Shown here: piece by piece, positions 24,484-34,545 of the stretch
Layout: each line of letters starts with the position of its first letter
How positions within the stretch are numbered: the stretch's first letter is position 1
Source: Fibrobacter succinogenes
Lineage (GTDB): Bacteria > Fibrobacterota > Fibrobacteria > Fibrobacterales > Fibrobacteraceae
Length of the DNA: 64,000 bases
Direction: 5' to 3'
Assembly: GCA_902756345.1 (NCBI GenBank)
Contig: CACVQR010000006.1
Location: 265,295 to 329,294, forward strand
Made by a program: the position numbers and the translations under genes
The notes under the pieces: generated by a model
Told to the model about the DNA's origin: nothing
Seen by the model: only the letters and a program-made list of their open reading frames with translations
Database searches by the model: none

Positions 24484-27186
24484 CTATTCTTCGTCAGAAG
24501 AAGGAACTCCAATCTGCTGTTCCGGCTTGTCTTCGATCTTTTCGACAGAATCGTCATCAACTTCGACGCCTTCCACCTTGTCGAAGGTTTCCTTCGCCTC
24601 GGCGCTATCCTGTTCGATATCTTCGACGCTCGGAAGTGCGGTAGCATCTTGCACCACATCGCCTTCGCGCAGGCTAATAGCCTTGACACCCTGGGCGTTA
24701 CGGCCCGTGAGGCGGATATCGGCAGCCTTGATACGAATCACCTGGCCTTCGCGGCTGGTAATGATCAAGTCGTAGTCGTCAGCGACGCTTTCCACGAACA
24801 CGGCGGCGCCCACCTTGTCGGTCACATTCAGGTTGCGCACGCCCTTGCTTCCGCGACGGGTAATGCGGTAGGTCGAGGGTTCGCTGCGCTTGCCGTAACC
24901 GTTTTCGGTAATGGTCACAATCTTGTTGCCGGCCTTGAGCCACAACAGAGAAATCACTTCGTCGCCTTCGGCCAAGGTAATGCCCTTCACGCCGTGCGTG
25001 CCGCGGCCCATGGCGCGGAAGCAGCTGATCGGGAAGGTCACGGCCTGACCGTTCTTGGTCGCAAGCATCAGCAAGTCCTTCGGAATCGGGCGGCCTTCGA
25101 TATCTTCGGCGTCTTCGGATTCCTCGGCGATGGCAGCCTCTGCAGCCTGTGTTTCGGCTTCGGCATCGGCTTCTTCGCCTTCGGCAGCCTGGCTAGCCTT
25201 GAAGTCTTCGGCAGACATGCCCACGAGCTGCACCTTCACCAGTTCATCGTCTTCGTCCAAACTGATGGCGTTCACGCCCGCCTTGCGCGGACGGCTGAAC
25301 AAGGTGAGGTCCATCTTGTTGATGACACCCTTCTTGGTTGCAAACACGAGGCAGAAGTAACCGCCGAACTTGCGCACCGGCACAATAGCCTGAACCTTTT
25401 CGCCTTCGGTAAGACCGATAAAGTTGATAATCGGGCGGCCCTTGCCGTTGCGGGTTCCTTCGGGGAGTCGGTAAACCTTGGTCCAGTAAGCACGACCCTT
25501 GTTCGTAAACACCAGCAGGTAGCTGTGGGTGCTTGCGGTAAAGATCTGTTCGACGTTGTCTTCTTCCTTGAGAGTTGCGCCGATAATGCCCTTGCCGCCG
25601 CGGTTCTGGGCCTTGAAGGTATCGATCGGCAAGCGCTTGATGTAGCCTTCGCGGCTGAGCGTAATCACCTGTTCTTCTTCGGCAATCAGGTCTTCGTAAT
25701 CGTAGTCGTCGACAGCGTCTTCGATAGAAGTACGGCGGTCATCGCCACACTTATCCACGATGGCGTCGAGACGGTCGAGCATAATCTTCACGCGGCGTTC
25801 GCGCTTTTCCAGAATATCCTTCAAGTCGGCAACGGTAGCAACGAGTTCGTTGTATTCGTTTTCCAACTTTTCCAAGTTCAGGCCCGTGAGCTGGGCAAGA
25901 CGCATGTCCACGATAGCCTGGGACTGAATGTCGTCCAGGTTGAAGCGGTCCTGCAAAGCAGTCTTTGCGGCTTCGGTCGTCGGGCTCGACTTGATAATCT
26001 GCACCACTTCGTCAATGTTCTGCGTTGCAATGCGCAGGCCTTCGATAATGTGCAAGCGGGCTTCGGCCTTGTTCAAGTCAAACTGCGTGGAACGTGTAAT
26101 CACTTCCAAGCGGTGATCCACATAAACCTGGATGAGGTCCTTGAGAGTCAGGAGCTTCGGCAGGTTATTGACGAGAGCCAAATTGTAAATGCTGAACGTC
26201 GTCTGCAGCTGCGTGTTTTTGAACAAATTATTCAAAACGACTTCGGCGACCACGTCCTTGCGCATTTCAATCACGATGCGCATACCTTCGCGGCTAGATT
26301 CATCGCGGATGTCGGTAATGCCGTCGACACGTTTGTCCTTCACCAATTCTGCAATCTTCTTACAGAGTTCGGCCTTGTTGACCATGTAAGGAATTTCGCT
26401 CACGACAATGCGCGGCTTACCGCGGCTATCGACATCGATTTCGGTACGGGCACGCACACGCACGCGGCCATGACCCGTCAAATAAGCATCGCGAATGCCA
26501 GCGCGGCCACAAATCACGCCGCCGGTCGGGAAGTCCGGACCAGACACGTACTGCAAAAGGTCTTCGCCAGAAATGTCCGGATTTTCAGCCACAGCATGAA
26601 TGGCGTTTGCAATTTCGCGGAGGTTGTGCGGAGCCATGGAAGTCGCCATACCCACAGCGATACCGGTAGTACCGTTCACGAGCATGTTCGGGAGTGCAGA
26701 CGGCAAAACCTTCGGTTCTTCCAAAGATTCGTCGAAGTTCGGGCCCATGTCCACGGTGTCTTTTTCCAAGTCTTCCAACATGAGCGCACCCATGTTGTTC
26801 ATCTTGGCTTCGGTATAACGCATTGCGGCAGCACCGTCACCGTCGATAGAACCGAAGTTTCCCTGACCAAATACCAGCGGGTAGCGCAGCGAGAAGTCCT
26901 GCGCCATACGCACCAAGGTTTCGTACACGGCAGAGTCGCCATGCGGGTGGTACTTACCGATCACGTCACCCACGATACGGGCGGACTTCACCGTCGGCTT
27001 GTTCGGCACCACACCGAGCTTATGCATACTGTACATCACGCGGCGGTGCACCGGCTTAAAACCGTCACGCGCATCAGGGAGTGCACGAGCCACAATCACG
27101 CTCATGGAATAGCGCAAGTAGCAATCCTGCATGTCCTTTTCAATCAAGGACCTGATTTGCGAACCTGGTACCAATTCTTCTGACAT
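24484..27186 (-). CDS. gyrA: DNA gyrase subunit A
   Basis: A 900-residue type IIA topoisomerase subunit. The catalytic tyrosine is in AAMRYTEAKM. The quinolone-resistance region reads HPHGDSAVYETLVRMAQ, with Ser at the position of E. coli Ser83 and Glu at that of Asp87. The C-terminal pinwheel carries the GyrA box as QNRGGKG, which separates it from ParC. One blade region holds an acidic Ala/Glu-rich insert (EGEEADAEAETQAAEAAIAE), and the protein ends in an acidic tail. A ribosome site (GAGG) precedes the ATG. gyrB is not adjacent. Confidence 0.97.
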   Translation of the reverse strand: MSEELVPGSQIRSLIEKDMQDCYLRYSMSVIVARALPDARDGFKPVHRRVMYSMHKLGVVPNKPTVKSARIVGDVIGKYHPHGDSAVYETLVRMAQDFSLRYPLVFGQGNFGSIDGDGAAAMRYTEAKMNNMGALMLEDLEKDTVDMGPNFDESLEEPKVLPSALPNMLVNGTTGIAVGMATSMAPHNLREIANAIHAVAENPDISGEDLLQYVSGPDFPTGGVICGRAGIRDAYLTGHGRVRVRARTEIDVDSRGKPRIVVSEIPYMVNKAELCKKIAELVKDKRVDGITDIRDESSREGMRIVIEMRKDVVAEVVLNNLFKNTQLQTTFSIYNLALVNNLPKLLTLKDLIQVYVDHRLEVITRSTQFDLNKAEARLHIIEGLRIATQNIDEVVQIIKSSPTTEAAKTALQDRFNLDDIQSQAIVDMRLAQLTGLNLEKLENEYNELVATVADLKDILEKRERRVKIMLDRLDAIVDKCGDDRRTSIEDAVDDYDYEDLIAEEEQVITLSREGYIKRLPIDTFKAQNRGGKGIIGATLKEEDNVEQIFTASTHSYLLVFTNKGRAYWTKVYRLPEGTRNGKGRPIINFIGLTEGEKVQAIVPVRKFGGYFCLVFATKKGVINKMDLTLFSRPRKAGVNAISLDEDDELVKVQLVGMSAEDFKASQAAEGEEADAEAETQAAEAAIAEESEDAEDIEGRPIPKDLLMLATKNGQAVTFPISCFRAMGRGTHGVKGITLAEGDEVISLLWLKAGNKIVTITENGYGKRSEPSTYRITRRGSKGVRNLNVTDKVGAAVFVESVADDYDLIITSREGQVIRIKAADIRLTGRNAQGVKAISLREGDVVQDATALPSVEDIEQDSAEAKETFDKVEGVEVDDDSVEKIEDKPEQQIGVPSSDEE

Positions 27187-27199
27187 TCTTTTTCCTCAA

Positions 27200-27395
27200 T
27201 ATTTAGTAGACAGTAGGAAGTAGACAGTAGGAAGGTTTGAGGTCGGTCACCTACGGTTCCCTCTGAGGTATGAGCACGGTCCCGTTGGGGGCCTTTGAGC
27301 TTTCATTAATCACGCCTACGGCGTTAGAATGCTCAAAGTGCAAAGCACAACCTCAAAGCGAGTTTACGAGCGACCTCATTGCTCAAAGCGCAAAT
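27200..27395. repeat. Repeat mosaic between gyrA and surE
   Basis: The 209-nt gap begins with TAGTAGACAGTAGGAAG repeats, then ACGCC-TAC-GGCGT at 27312-27324, GTGC-AAA-GCAC, and GCGAGTTTACGAGCGACCTC, which recurs near 53107 in the form GCGAGCTTGCGAGCGACCTC. No gene is seen. Confidence 0.65.
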
Positions 27396-28199
27396 CTACC
27401 ATTCACCTCCCGCTAACATTTCATTTATTACTTCTAAACTTTCTTCGTCGGTCTGGTCGATACGGTGGGGCGTAATCGTCGCGTAGCCCTGATTCAACAG
27501 ATAGTCGTCGCTATCCTTGGGCTGTTCATCCCACAGTTTATCGCCATCCAGTTGCCACAGTCCATTTTCGTGGGAATAGTGGTCCGTAAACATTCCAAGG
27601 GCCATTTTGGTCGCCTTGAACCCTTTAAAGGTTTCGGCGGTAGCCTTTGGAAAATTCACATTCCAGAATACGCCCACGGGAATCCGTTCAAACAGGCGGT
27701 TTTTAACCACATTCACGGCAAATTCCTTCGCCGTTTCGAGCATGTTCGCGGTTGTACCGCGGAGCGAAAGCGCAATGCCCGGCACACCCCAAAGAGCCGC
27801 TTCACGAGCTCCTGCGACCGTGCCCGAATAAAGCGACGATACGCCCGAATTTTCGCCGAGATTCACACCCGAAAAGCACACGTCAAAAGCACCCGGACCG
27901 GCCCCCTCGGTAGTAAGCCCGTGGGTAGCAAAATGGCCTAACGCAAACTTGACGCAATCGGCCGGAGTTCCCGACATGGAATACGCCTCGATGGCCGAAT
28001 TTTCTGCGATTTTCACTTTTTTGACCGAAAGCCCACGCCGAACTGTAAAGGCGTGCCCTACCCCGCTCTGCTCCACTTCGGGCGCAAAAACGCACACGTC
28101 CGCATAAGGAACAAGCGCACACGCCAAAGCGAGCATATAGCCACTCTGGATTCCATCATCGTTTGCGATGAGGACACGTGTCTTCGGATAGTCTTGCAT
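27396..28199 (-). CDS. surE: 5'/3'-nucleotidase SurE
   Basis: A 267-residue protein with the SurE start RVLIANDDGIQSGYMLAL, whose two Asp residues bind the metal, followed by VCVFAPEVEQSGVGHAFTV and the family motifs SGTPADCVKFAL and SGVNLGENSGVSSLYSGTVAGA. SurE dephosphorylates nucleoside monophosphates in the cytoplasm. There is no clear ribosome site in front of the ATG; the upstream gap contains repeat text (TAGAGCTTAGAACTTAGATT). Confidence 0.95.
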   Translation of the reverse strand: MQDYPKTRVLIANDDGIQSGYMLALACALVPYADVCVFAPEVEQSGVGHAFTVRRGLSVKKVKIAENSAIEAYSMSGTPADCVKFALGHFATHGLTTEGAGPGAFDVCFSGVNLGENSGVSSLYSGTVAGAREAALWGVPGIALSLRGTTANMLETAKEFAVNVVKNRLFERIPVGVFWNVNFPKATAETFKGFKATKMALGMFTDHYSHENGLWQLDGDKLWDEQPKDSDDYLLNQGYATITPHRIDQTDEESLEVINEMLAGGEW

Positions 28200-28202
28200 G
28201 TA

Positions 28203-28253
28203 AGATAAAAGATAGAAAATAGTGCACAGAATTTAGAGCTTAGAACTTAGATT
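28203..28253. repeat. Short TCTAAGTTCTAAG-type repeat
   Basis: TTTAGAGCTTAGAACTTAGA belongs to the same family as the tandem AAGTTCT copies at 57540-57615. It lies in the gap between surE and the first TIGR02171-type gene. Confidence 0.6.
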
Positions 28254-28313
28254 TTATGGCGTTTACAAGCCCATTCAAATCAGTTAAGCCAACTGCCGAC
28301 GAAGTTCTAAAAT

Positions 28314-30995
28314 CTACTTTTGGAGGTCTACAAACAGCGAATCAAGGCGTTCCGAGAGTTGTTTTGCACCCTCCCTACTCAAGTGGTCTGTATTGTACGC
28401 CATCGATGAAGTATAATCGTGTTTGCCCATCTTATTTTCGTCCATCATGACTGCATTCAGTTTCGCAGCACGCTTCAGCAATTCCTCTGCATGCGACCGT
28501 CTTCCGGCATATATGCCGAACGCCCCCGTCTTGGCATAACCCGGATTTTGAGGGGGCACGACCAATATCACCTGGGCACCTTTTTCAACTAGGGAATTGA
28601 TGACAAATTTGTACAAAGCCATGTTATAATCCACATCGTCATCATCCAGCTCATACTTCATCGTATCATGCACAACCGTAGCACGCCCCCACCCATTCGA
28701 GGGCATCAGGAATTCGTCGTAACTGTAGGGCTGAGTCTGTTCTGCAATCGGCTTGTACGATTCTTCTACAAGTTCCACAAAACCTTTCGGAATGGAATCC
28801 TTCCAGAAATCATGTGTCTTGTCGTATTTAAAGCCAGGCGATTTCTTGTAAACCGGCGACCAGAAAAGAGCTTCCTTATCCCACATGAAATCTGGCGAGA
28901 ACTCCAGCACCGCGAACTTCAATTTCGGCATGTGCTTCAAGACATAGTTGAGAGTCAAGAATGAAATCGCATGAATATCGCCCGAAGGAAATCCCATGTT
29001 CAAAACGCTTTCAGAATGGATAAACGAAGCATTGATTCCAAACAGCACTCTCGAAGAACCGAGAACAACAGCTGTCGCGGTGTCGTGGGATTTCCAGAAC
29101 CACTCCATCTTGACACGCAAATCGAGCGCATACGATTCCATTTGATCGGTATAGTAAACGCCAGCGCTATCAATATCCAAAAGCGGCGGCACAAAGACTC
29201 GTTCATCGACATCGAGCCATAGCGCCGGGTGCCAAAGTTCAGTACCCTGCGCAAGTTCGACCCAGCGCTCCGTGTACACGTTTGCAAGAATCAATTTGCG
29301 ATGAGCGCCTTCGCTATTCACGAGCGTTGCCACAATCAAGGAATCCACTAGAGGAACCCATTCCGGATGATCAAATGTATATCCTTCTGGAGCCTCAAGC
29401 GAGCGCACCAGATTACCGGTACTGTCGGCAAAGAAAATCCTCTTGTGCGTTTCGTAATTGCTGCGGACAAACTGGCGCCCCGTCTTGCCGCCAAAATCCA
29501 GGAACAAGGTCATCTTGTTGTTATTCCTGTTCAACGACACATTGCAAGCCTGTTCACCATTGTACCAAATTTCAGAACGTCCATTGCGATTGGCTCGCAG
29601 GAGCCGCGCCCCCGTTACCGCCAAGCGGTTGTCATCGGACACGCCTCCATGATAAGCGCCATCAAAAAGTTTCTGGGGCGTTCCGAATTTTCCTTTCGAG
29701 AACTTGACCTGCCACGTCGATGTCTGCGCAAAAGATTCGTCGTTCTTGTTATTCGCCGCACTTGTCACATAGACAATCACGGTGTCGCCACTAGCAAGCA
29801 CACGCCAGCGCGGAATCACCGCCGATTTTACATCCAGCTTGATTAAAGATTTGTCGGACGCATCTATTTTGCGCACGTAAAGTTCAGAACCTTCCGCAAC
29901 GCCTTCAATCCCTGTACAGAAGGCGACCCACTTGCCGTCGGGCGATATATCCGGATGATACGCAGGAACGTTTGCACTCAATTCTTTGGCGACCAATTCA
30001 TTTTTACTAAAATCTACATAATACAGGTTGCCGCTTTTATCTTCGCGGAACACAAGTTTTCCCTTATTCGTAGCAGCAAGCGATTTGAACTTTTTCGAGT
30101 TCACCGACACCGAAACGTCCGAATCCGTTTCGCGCTCCACATTTCCGATTTGCGAAGCATGAGGAATTGTTCCTAAAGCAAGACGGAAGCCGATATATTC
30201 CGCCTTCGTCGAAGCCGTCACCAGATAGATATCGCCGCGTGTGTACGGCTTAATGGTTTCAGGAGCGTTGCGGAAACTGCCGCCCTTCACGACACGTTCA
30301 TCGGGGCCGTAATCCCTTACGCCACCGACAAAGTCTACCCATTCTTCTTCTGTAAACGAAACCAGGTAGTCCCCCACCCATTCCATGGCATTGCCGGCCA
30401 TGTCGCAAATACTATCGAGCGTGTAATACGACGTACAAACATCATGCAACAGGTAGTCAGAATTGGCACTCGTCCAGGACTCCTTCGGTTCCCAACCGCG
30501 AGTCGTCACAAAGACCCATTCCGCCTCTGTCGGCAAGCGATACCCGAGTATATCCCAATGGGGCTTAAGCGATTCTAGCCCAATACAAGAGCTGTCATCG
30601 TCAAACACAGCTTTTGAATAAGTATAAACCGTATCAAAGCCTTCTTCCTTGCTGCGCTTATTGGCATAAAGCACTGCATCAAAGAACGTGACATCGGTTA
30701 CAGGCAAGTCACCGCAATCAAGTCCCATTTCATTGCAAGTGACTTCATGCCTACCTATCATGAAATCGTAATCAAACGAGACCTTCATCGCCGGGCCATC
30801 TTTAATCGATGCCGAGGATTCATCCGTCCCCAGAATCACGATTTTCCCGTTCGAATGCAAGAGAGCAAAATCTTTCAAATCCAAAGAGTCTAAGGCACTG
30901 GTTTCATCATGCGGAATCGAAACGTATTCCGAATTGGAACAGCCTTCAAAGCTGATCAAAGCAAGCAATGCAATTATGCAGTAAAAAAGCTTCAT
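28314..30995 (-). CDS. TIGR02171-type surface lipoprotein (FGE-like, beta-propeller, SGNH-like), paralog 1
   Basis: An 893-residue lipoprotein (lipobox FEGC). Three parts are visible. Residues about 50-275 resemble formylglycine-generating enzyme/SUMF1 domains (YRLPTEAEWVFV, CDMAGNAMEWV, VVKGGSFRN, GFRLALG) but lack the Cys pair needed for that chemistry. Residues about 300-610 hold TolB/PD40-like propeller repeats (AYHPDISPDGKWVAFCTG). The C-terminal region has GSSRVLFGI and a late DHLSREGAKQL, like the nucleophile and His blocks of SGNH hydrolases. This matches the F. succinogenes paralogous family TIGR02171, of unknown function. Its ATG overlaps the stop of paralog 2 by 4 nt. Confidence 0.8.
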   Translation of the reverse strand: MKLFYCIIALLALISFEGCSNSEYVSIPHDETSALDSLDLKDFALLHSNGKIVILGTDESSASIKDGPAMKVSFDYDFMIGRHEVTCNEMGLDCGDLPVTDVTFFDAVLYANKRSKEEGFDTVYTYSKAVFDDDSSCIGLESLKPHWDILGYRLPTEAEWVFVTTRGWEPKESWTSANSDYLLHDVCTSYYTLDSICDMAGNAMEWVGDYLVSFTEEEWVDFVGGVRDYGPDERVVKGGSFRNAPETIKPYTRGDIYLVTASTKAEYIGFRLALGTIPHASQIGNVERETDSDVSVSVNSKKFKSLAATNKGKLVFREDKSGNLYYVDFSKNELVAKELSANVPAYHPDISPDGKWVAFCTGIEGVAEGSELYVRKIDASDKSLIKLDVKSAVIPRWRVLASGDTVIVYVTSAANNKNDESFAQTSTWQVKFSKGKFGTPQKLFDGAYHGGVSDDNRLAVTGARLLRANRNGRSEIWYNGEQACNVSLNRNNNKMTLFLDFGGKTGRQFVRSNYETHKRIFFADSTGNLVRSLEAPEGYTFDHPEWVPLVDSLIVATLVNSEGAHRKLILANVYTERWVELAQGTELWHPALWLDVDERVFVPPLLDIDSAGVYYTDQMESYALDLRVKMEWFWKSHDTATAVVLGSSRVLFGINASFIHSESVLNMGFPSGDIHAISFLTLNYVLKHMPKLKFAVLEFSPDFMWDKEALFWSPVYKKSPGFKYDKTHDFWKDSIPKGFVELVEESYKPIAEQTQPYSYDEFLMPSNGWGRATVVHDTMKYELDDDDVDYNMALYKFVINSLVEKGAQVILVVPPQNPGYAKTGAFGIYAGRRSHAEELLKRAAKLNAVMMDENKMGKHDYTSSMAYNTDHLSREGAKQLSERLDSLFVDLQK

Positions 30996-33700
30996 CTTTT
31001 AGACTCTAGCTTAATCAACAAGGAATCAAGGCGCGCGGTCAATTTTTCTGCACCGGTCCAGCACAAATGATCGTAGTCATAAGCGACATCGCCCAAGTAA
31101 TCATGATTGCCCATTTTGTTTTCATCCATCAACACGAAATTCTTTGTTTTCGACTCAACCGTTTTTAACCGTTCAATCAAGATTTCTGCGTCAGAACGAC
31201 GCATTCCGTGACGACCATAACTACCTGTCTTTTTGTAATACGGGCTCACCGGGGTAATCAAGCCGATAACCATCACGTCGTGCTGTTCAGCAATTTTTAG
31301 AATTTTGTCCAACTGGGCATAGTTCAATTCATAGCGGCGGCTATCATCGCTCCAAGTGCTATCGACAACCACGTCTGCAAATTCCTTGCCGTCACTACCC
31401 CAATCCGAAATACATTCCGTACGCATCCAGCCACGAGGATCGATAATATCGGACTGCATCTTATAAGCTTCAGCCACTTTGACCGCCCTTTCTACAAAAG
31501 CGCTATCGATTTCGCCACGCCAGTAATCGTGATTGTAATCATACCTGAATCCAGGAGCGTCGCCAAAATTAAGCGCCATGCTTTCGCCCGGTTCGTATTC
31601 GTCCCACAAGTCAAAATCGATGCCTACAACAAGATATTTCAAATGCGAAAAATGCGTCGAAATATATGTTTCATAGAGATTTTCAATGCAGTGCATATCG
31701 CAAGGAATTGTCGAAAGATTAATGGCGGGCATGCTCAACAAATCCGGCGCCACCGCAGCCTGCATGTGCGAATTGCCTAAGGCCACGACCTCGGCTGAAT
31801 CGCGGAATGTCCACAGCACAGGCATCTTTTGCGTCAGGTAATGCGTCGCCTGGCCACTTTCGGAATAGTAAAGCCCCAGGCTATCGTAATCCCAGCGAGA
31901 ATTCTTGTCGCGATCGTGGGCCCAGAATACAGGATGCCAAAGTTCTTCGCCTTCAACAAGAGACAGCATTTCTCCCGTATAGGAATTAACCAGCACGACT
32001 TTTTTATGACTACCGTTCATGTCGGTGATCGTTGCCACAAAGAATGAATCGGAAGCAAGAATCCATTCCGTATGGTCAAAACTAAAGCCCTCGGGCGAAG
32101 CAACTGAGGTCAATAGTTTTCCGGTGCTATCGGCAATCAGCGCACGTTCATGCGTTCCATAAGACTCACCCACGAACTTGCGCCCCGTCTTGCCGCCAAA
32201 ATCAAGGAACAGCGTCTTGTTTTCGCCACCCTGACTCAGCGATACGTTACAGGCCTGATTTTGGTTGTACCAGATTTCAGGTTGACCATTCACATTGGCA
32301 CGCAAAAGGCGTGCGCCCGAAACTGCCAAGCGATCGTTCTTGGACACGCCGCCATGATACCCGCCGTCAAAAAGTTTTTCGGGTTTCCCGAACTTGCCTT
32401 TCGAGAATCGGACTTGCCAAGTTTCTTGTTTGGCAAAGGCATCCTCTTCTTTATTGCTGCCGGCATCGTTCACATAGACAATCACCGTATCGCCATTTTC
32501 CAGGACTCGGAATCTAGGAATCGCAGCCGATTCTGCCGGAAGTTCAATCAAGGAAGAATCGCTTTCGTCCAAGCGCGTCACGTAGACCTTTGACTTGCCA
32601 GAAATTCCCTCGACACCGGTGCAGAAGGCAACAAACTTACCATCGGGCGAAATATCCGGATGATACGCCGACACGCCCGTATTCAGTTCAAGAACCGGAG
32701 CAGACGCGTCATTAAAATCCACATAGACCAAAACATCACGAGAATCGTCCCTAAAGACCATTTTAGAAAGCGGCTTGTCAATAAACTTCTTGACCGTATT
32801 CGTCCTGACCATCAAGGTGTATTTCTGCAGAACTTCCTTGCCCTGTTTATCGAGGTAAAGCGGGTTTGGAATTGCACCGAACGCCAAACGGAATCCGACA
32901 TAGTTCGCCTTTGTCGAAGAGGCCACCATGTAAACATCGCCACGGTTATACACATGAAGCGATGCCGGGTCGTTATTGTAGCTACCACCCTTCAGCACAC
33001 GTTCTTCTACGCCTTCGCTAGCCTTGCCGCCCACATAGTCCACCACATCGACGGTATGGAAGGGCACCCACAAATCGTACACCCATTCCATGGCATTCCC
33101 CGCCATATCGCAGACACCATTTCTGTCCGTAAATGCCGAGCAGACCGCATGCAGTTTAAAATCGGAATTACCGTTATGCCAAGCCTGCTCCGGTTTCCAC
33201 CCCATGTTCGCCACATAAATCCATTCAGCCTCGGTCGGCAAGCGGTACGCATTTACAAGGGGGCGGAAAATAAGTCCGTCGATACCGATGCATGAATGAT
33301 TCGCGTCAAACATCAGGTTCGTATAGGAATAAGCCGTATCAAAGCCTTCAGCCTTGCTTTTTTTGTTTGCATAGAGAATGGCATCAAAATAAGTCACATC
33401 GGTCGCAGGCAAGGAATCATCGCAATCCAGTTTCATTTCTTTGCAGGTAACTTCATGCTTGCCGATGAGGAAATCGTAATCAAAATACGATTTCATGCTT
33501 GGCCGGTCCTTGATGGATGCCGATTCTTCGTCGGTTCCGAGAGTTACGGTCTTTCCCTTGGAACGGATAACGACAAAATCTTTTAACCCGAGGGACGCTA
33601 AATAATCATTTTCGCCCGCACCGGGAGCATATTCAGAATTCGAACACCCAAACAAAGCGATCAACAAGCCTAGAGCAAGCAAGTACAACGAGCGAATCAT
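30992..33700 (-). CDS. TIGR02171-type surface lipoprotein, paralog 2
   Basis: A 902-residue lipoprotein with lipobox LFGC and the same three parts as paralog 1: FGE-like domain (YRLPTEAEWIYV, CDMAGNAMEWV, VLKGGSYNND), propeller (AYHPDISPDGKFVAFCTG, SKGKFGKPEKLFDGGYHGG), and SGNH-like end (ALGNSHMQAAV, later DHLCWTGAEKL). The reading frame extends to 34243, but that would cover the divergent methyltransferase gene. MIRSLYLLALGLLIALFGC at 33700 is a clean lipoprotein signal, so it is the start. A TATATTTA box lies only 5 nt upstream, with no ribosome site, which suggests a leaderless mRNA. It is the first gene of a two-gene operon. Confidence 0.8.
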   Translation of the reverse strand: MIRSLYLLALGLLIALFGCSNSEYAPGAGENDYLASLGLKDFVVIRSKGKTVTLGTDEESASIKDRPSMKSYFDYDFLIGKHEVTCKEMKLDCDDSLPATDVTYFDAILYANKKSKAEGFDTAYSYTNLMFDANHSCIGIDGLIFRPLVNAYRLPTEAEWIYVANMGWKPEQAWHNGNSDFKLHAVCSAFTDRNGVCDMAGNAMEWVYDLWVPFHTVDVVDYVGGKASEGVEERVLKGGSYNNDPASLHVYNRGDVYMVASSTKANYVGFRLAFGAIPNPLYLDKQGKEVLQKYTLMVRTNTVKKFIDKPLSKMVFRDDSRDVLVYVDFNDASAPVLELNTGVSAYHPDISPDGKFVAFCTGVEGISGKSKVYVTRLDESDSSLIELPAESAAIPRFRVLENGDTVIVYVNDAGSNKEEDAFAKQETWQVRFSKGKFGKPEKLFDGGYHGGVSKNDRLAVSGARLLRANVNGQPEIWYNQNQACNVSLSQGGENKTLFLDFGGKTGRKFVGESYGTHERALIADSTGKLLTSVASPEGFSFDHTEWILASDSFFVATITDMNGSHKKVVLVNSYTGEMLSLVEGEELWHPVFWAHDRDKNSRWDYDSLGLYYSESGQATHYLTQKMPVLWTFRDSAEVVALGNSHMQAAVAPDLLSMPAINLSTIPCDMHCIENLYETYISTHFSHLKYLVVGIDFDLWDEYEPGESMALNFGDAPGFRYDYNHDYWRGEIDSAFVERAVKVAEAYKMQSDIIDPRGWMRTECISDWGSDGKEFADVVVDSTWSDDSRRYELNYAQLDKILKIAEQHDVMVIGLITPVSPYYKKTGSYGRHGMRRSDAEILIERLKTVESKTKNFVLMDENKMGNHDYLGDVAYDYDHLCWTGAEKLTARLDSLLIKLESKR

Positions 33701-33727
33701 AGGCGTAAATATACATTTTTCTACATT

Positions 33728-34495
33728 ATGGCCATGTTTTCCGAAAAGAAATTCCTCGCTACCAAAGAGACCTCCAAGGCCAAGCGCATGGCCGAACTTT
33801 TGCGTGTCATCATTTTGCAGCTGGGCGACGACGTGCCCCGCGCCAAACGTGAATTCGAGACTTACGCCGAATGGATGAAGCTCCCCGAAAGCGAGCGCCT
33901 TACCGGAAAAAATCAAGCCCAGATGATCGACCTGTACAAGACGTTCCGCACTCGGGCCGGGCTCGGTTTTGAACGCGATGTTTACCTGGAACAAGAGCCG
34001 GGCGACCGCGAAGTCGCAAACGAAGCACCGCTCCCGTTCGCCGTACTCGTACATAACCTGCGCAGCGCCTTCAATGTGGGCTCCATTATCCGCAGCACGG
34101 ACTGCTTCGGGCTCGAAGGAGTCCACCTCAGCGGCTACAGCTGCGGGCCCGACCACGTGACGGTCAAGAGCGCCGCCCGCGGCTGTCAGGAATGGATTCC
34201 TATCAAGCGTTGGGACTCCCCCTTCGACTGCGTCAAGTGGCATAAAGAAAACGGCTACGAAATTATCGCCCTCGAAACCGGAGAAGACATTCCGAGCATC
34301 AACGATGTCAAGTGGCCCGAAAAAGGCCTAATCATTCTCGGCAACGAAGAATTAGGAATCGCCCCCGAACTGATGGCAGAGGCGACCATGAAAGTGACTA
34401 TTCCGATGGCTGGCCGCAAGGCGAGCATGAACGTCGCCGGGGCGTTTGCCATTATGTGCTTTAAGATTCGTTCGGATGTCGGAAGCAGAAAGTAG
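33728..34495 (+). CDS. SpoU/TrmH-family RNA 2'-O-methyltransferase
   Basis: A 255-residue methyltransferase with the three SPOUT motifs: NLRSAFNVGSIIRSTDCFGL, IILGNEELGI and IPMAGRKASMNVAGAFAIM, which form the knotted SAM site. It would methylate a ribose in tRNA or rRNA; the position cannot be told. An N-terminal helical extension of about 95 residues precedes the catalytic domain. It is transcribed away from paralog 2 with only 27 nt between starts. The last codons (SDVGSRK) lie in TAGGAAGTAG-type repeat text, so the C-terminus may have been shaped by a repeat insertion. Confidence 0.88.
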   Translation: MAMFSEKKFLATKETSKAKRMAELLRVIILQLGDDVPRAKREFETYAEWMKLPESERLTGKNQAQMIDLYKTFRTRAGLGFERDVYLEQEPGDREVANEAPLPFAVLVHNLRSAFNVGSIIRSTDCFGLEGVHLSGYSCGPDHVTVKSAARGCQEWIPIKRWDSPFDCVKWHKENGYEIIALETGEDIPSINDVKWPEKGLIILGNEELGIAPELMAEATMKVTIPMAGRKASMNVAGAFAIMCFKIRSDVGSRK

Positions 34496-34545
34496 GAAAT
34501 CTTACCTTCCTACTTCCTACTGTCTACTGCCTACCGTCTACTACT
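34473..34545. repeat. TAGGAAGTAGACAGTAGG-type repeat, inverted pair
   Basis: GAAGCAGAAAGTAGGAAATC is followed by the opposite-strand form CTTCCTACTTCCTACTGTCT and further copies, so the two halves could form a long imperfect hairpin between convergent genes. The repeat covers the end of the methyltransferase gene and nearly reaches the end of the propeller gene. Confidence 0.75.

Noticed and set aside
24478..27183. A 901-codon open frame on the plus strand opposite gyrA
   Set aside because: It is the mirror of gyrA codon usage, its His/Val-rich product resembles no known protein, and gyrA is certain on the other strand.
24484..27186. ParC (topoisomerase IV subunit A) instead of GyrA
   Set aside because: The GyrA box QNRGGKG and a full-length pinwheel are present.
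33701..34243. N-terminal extension of TIGR02171 paralog 2 by 181 codons
   Set aside because: It would overlap the divergent methyltransferase gene, and a proper lipoprotein signal starts at 33700.
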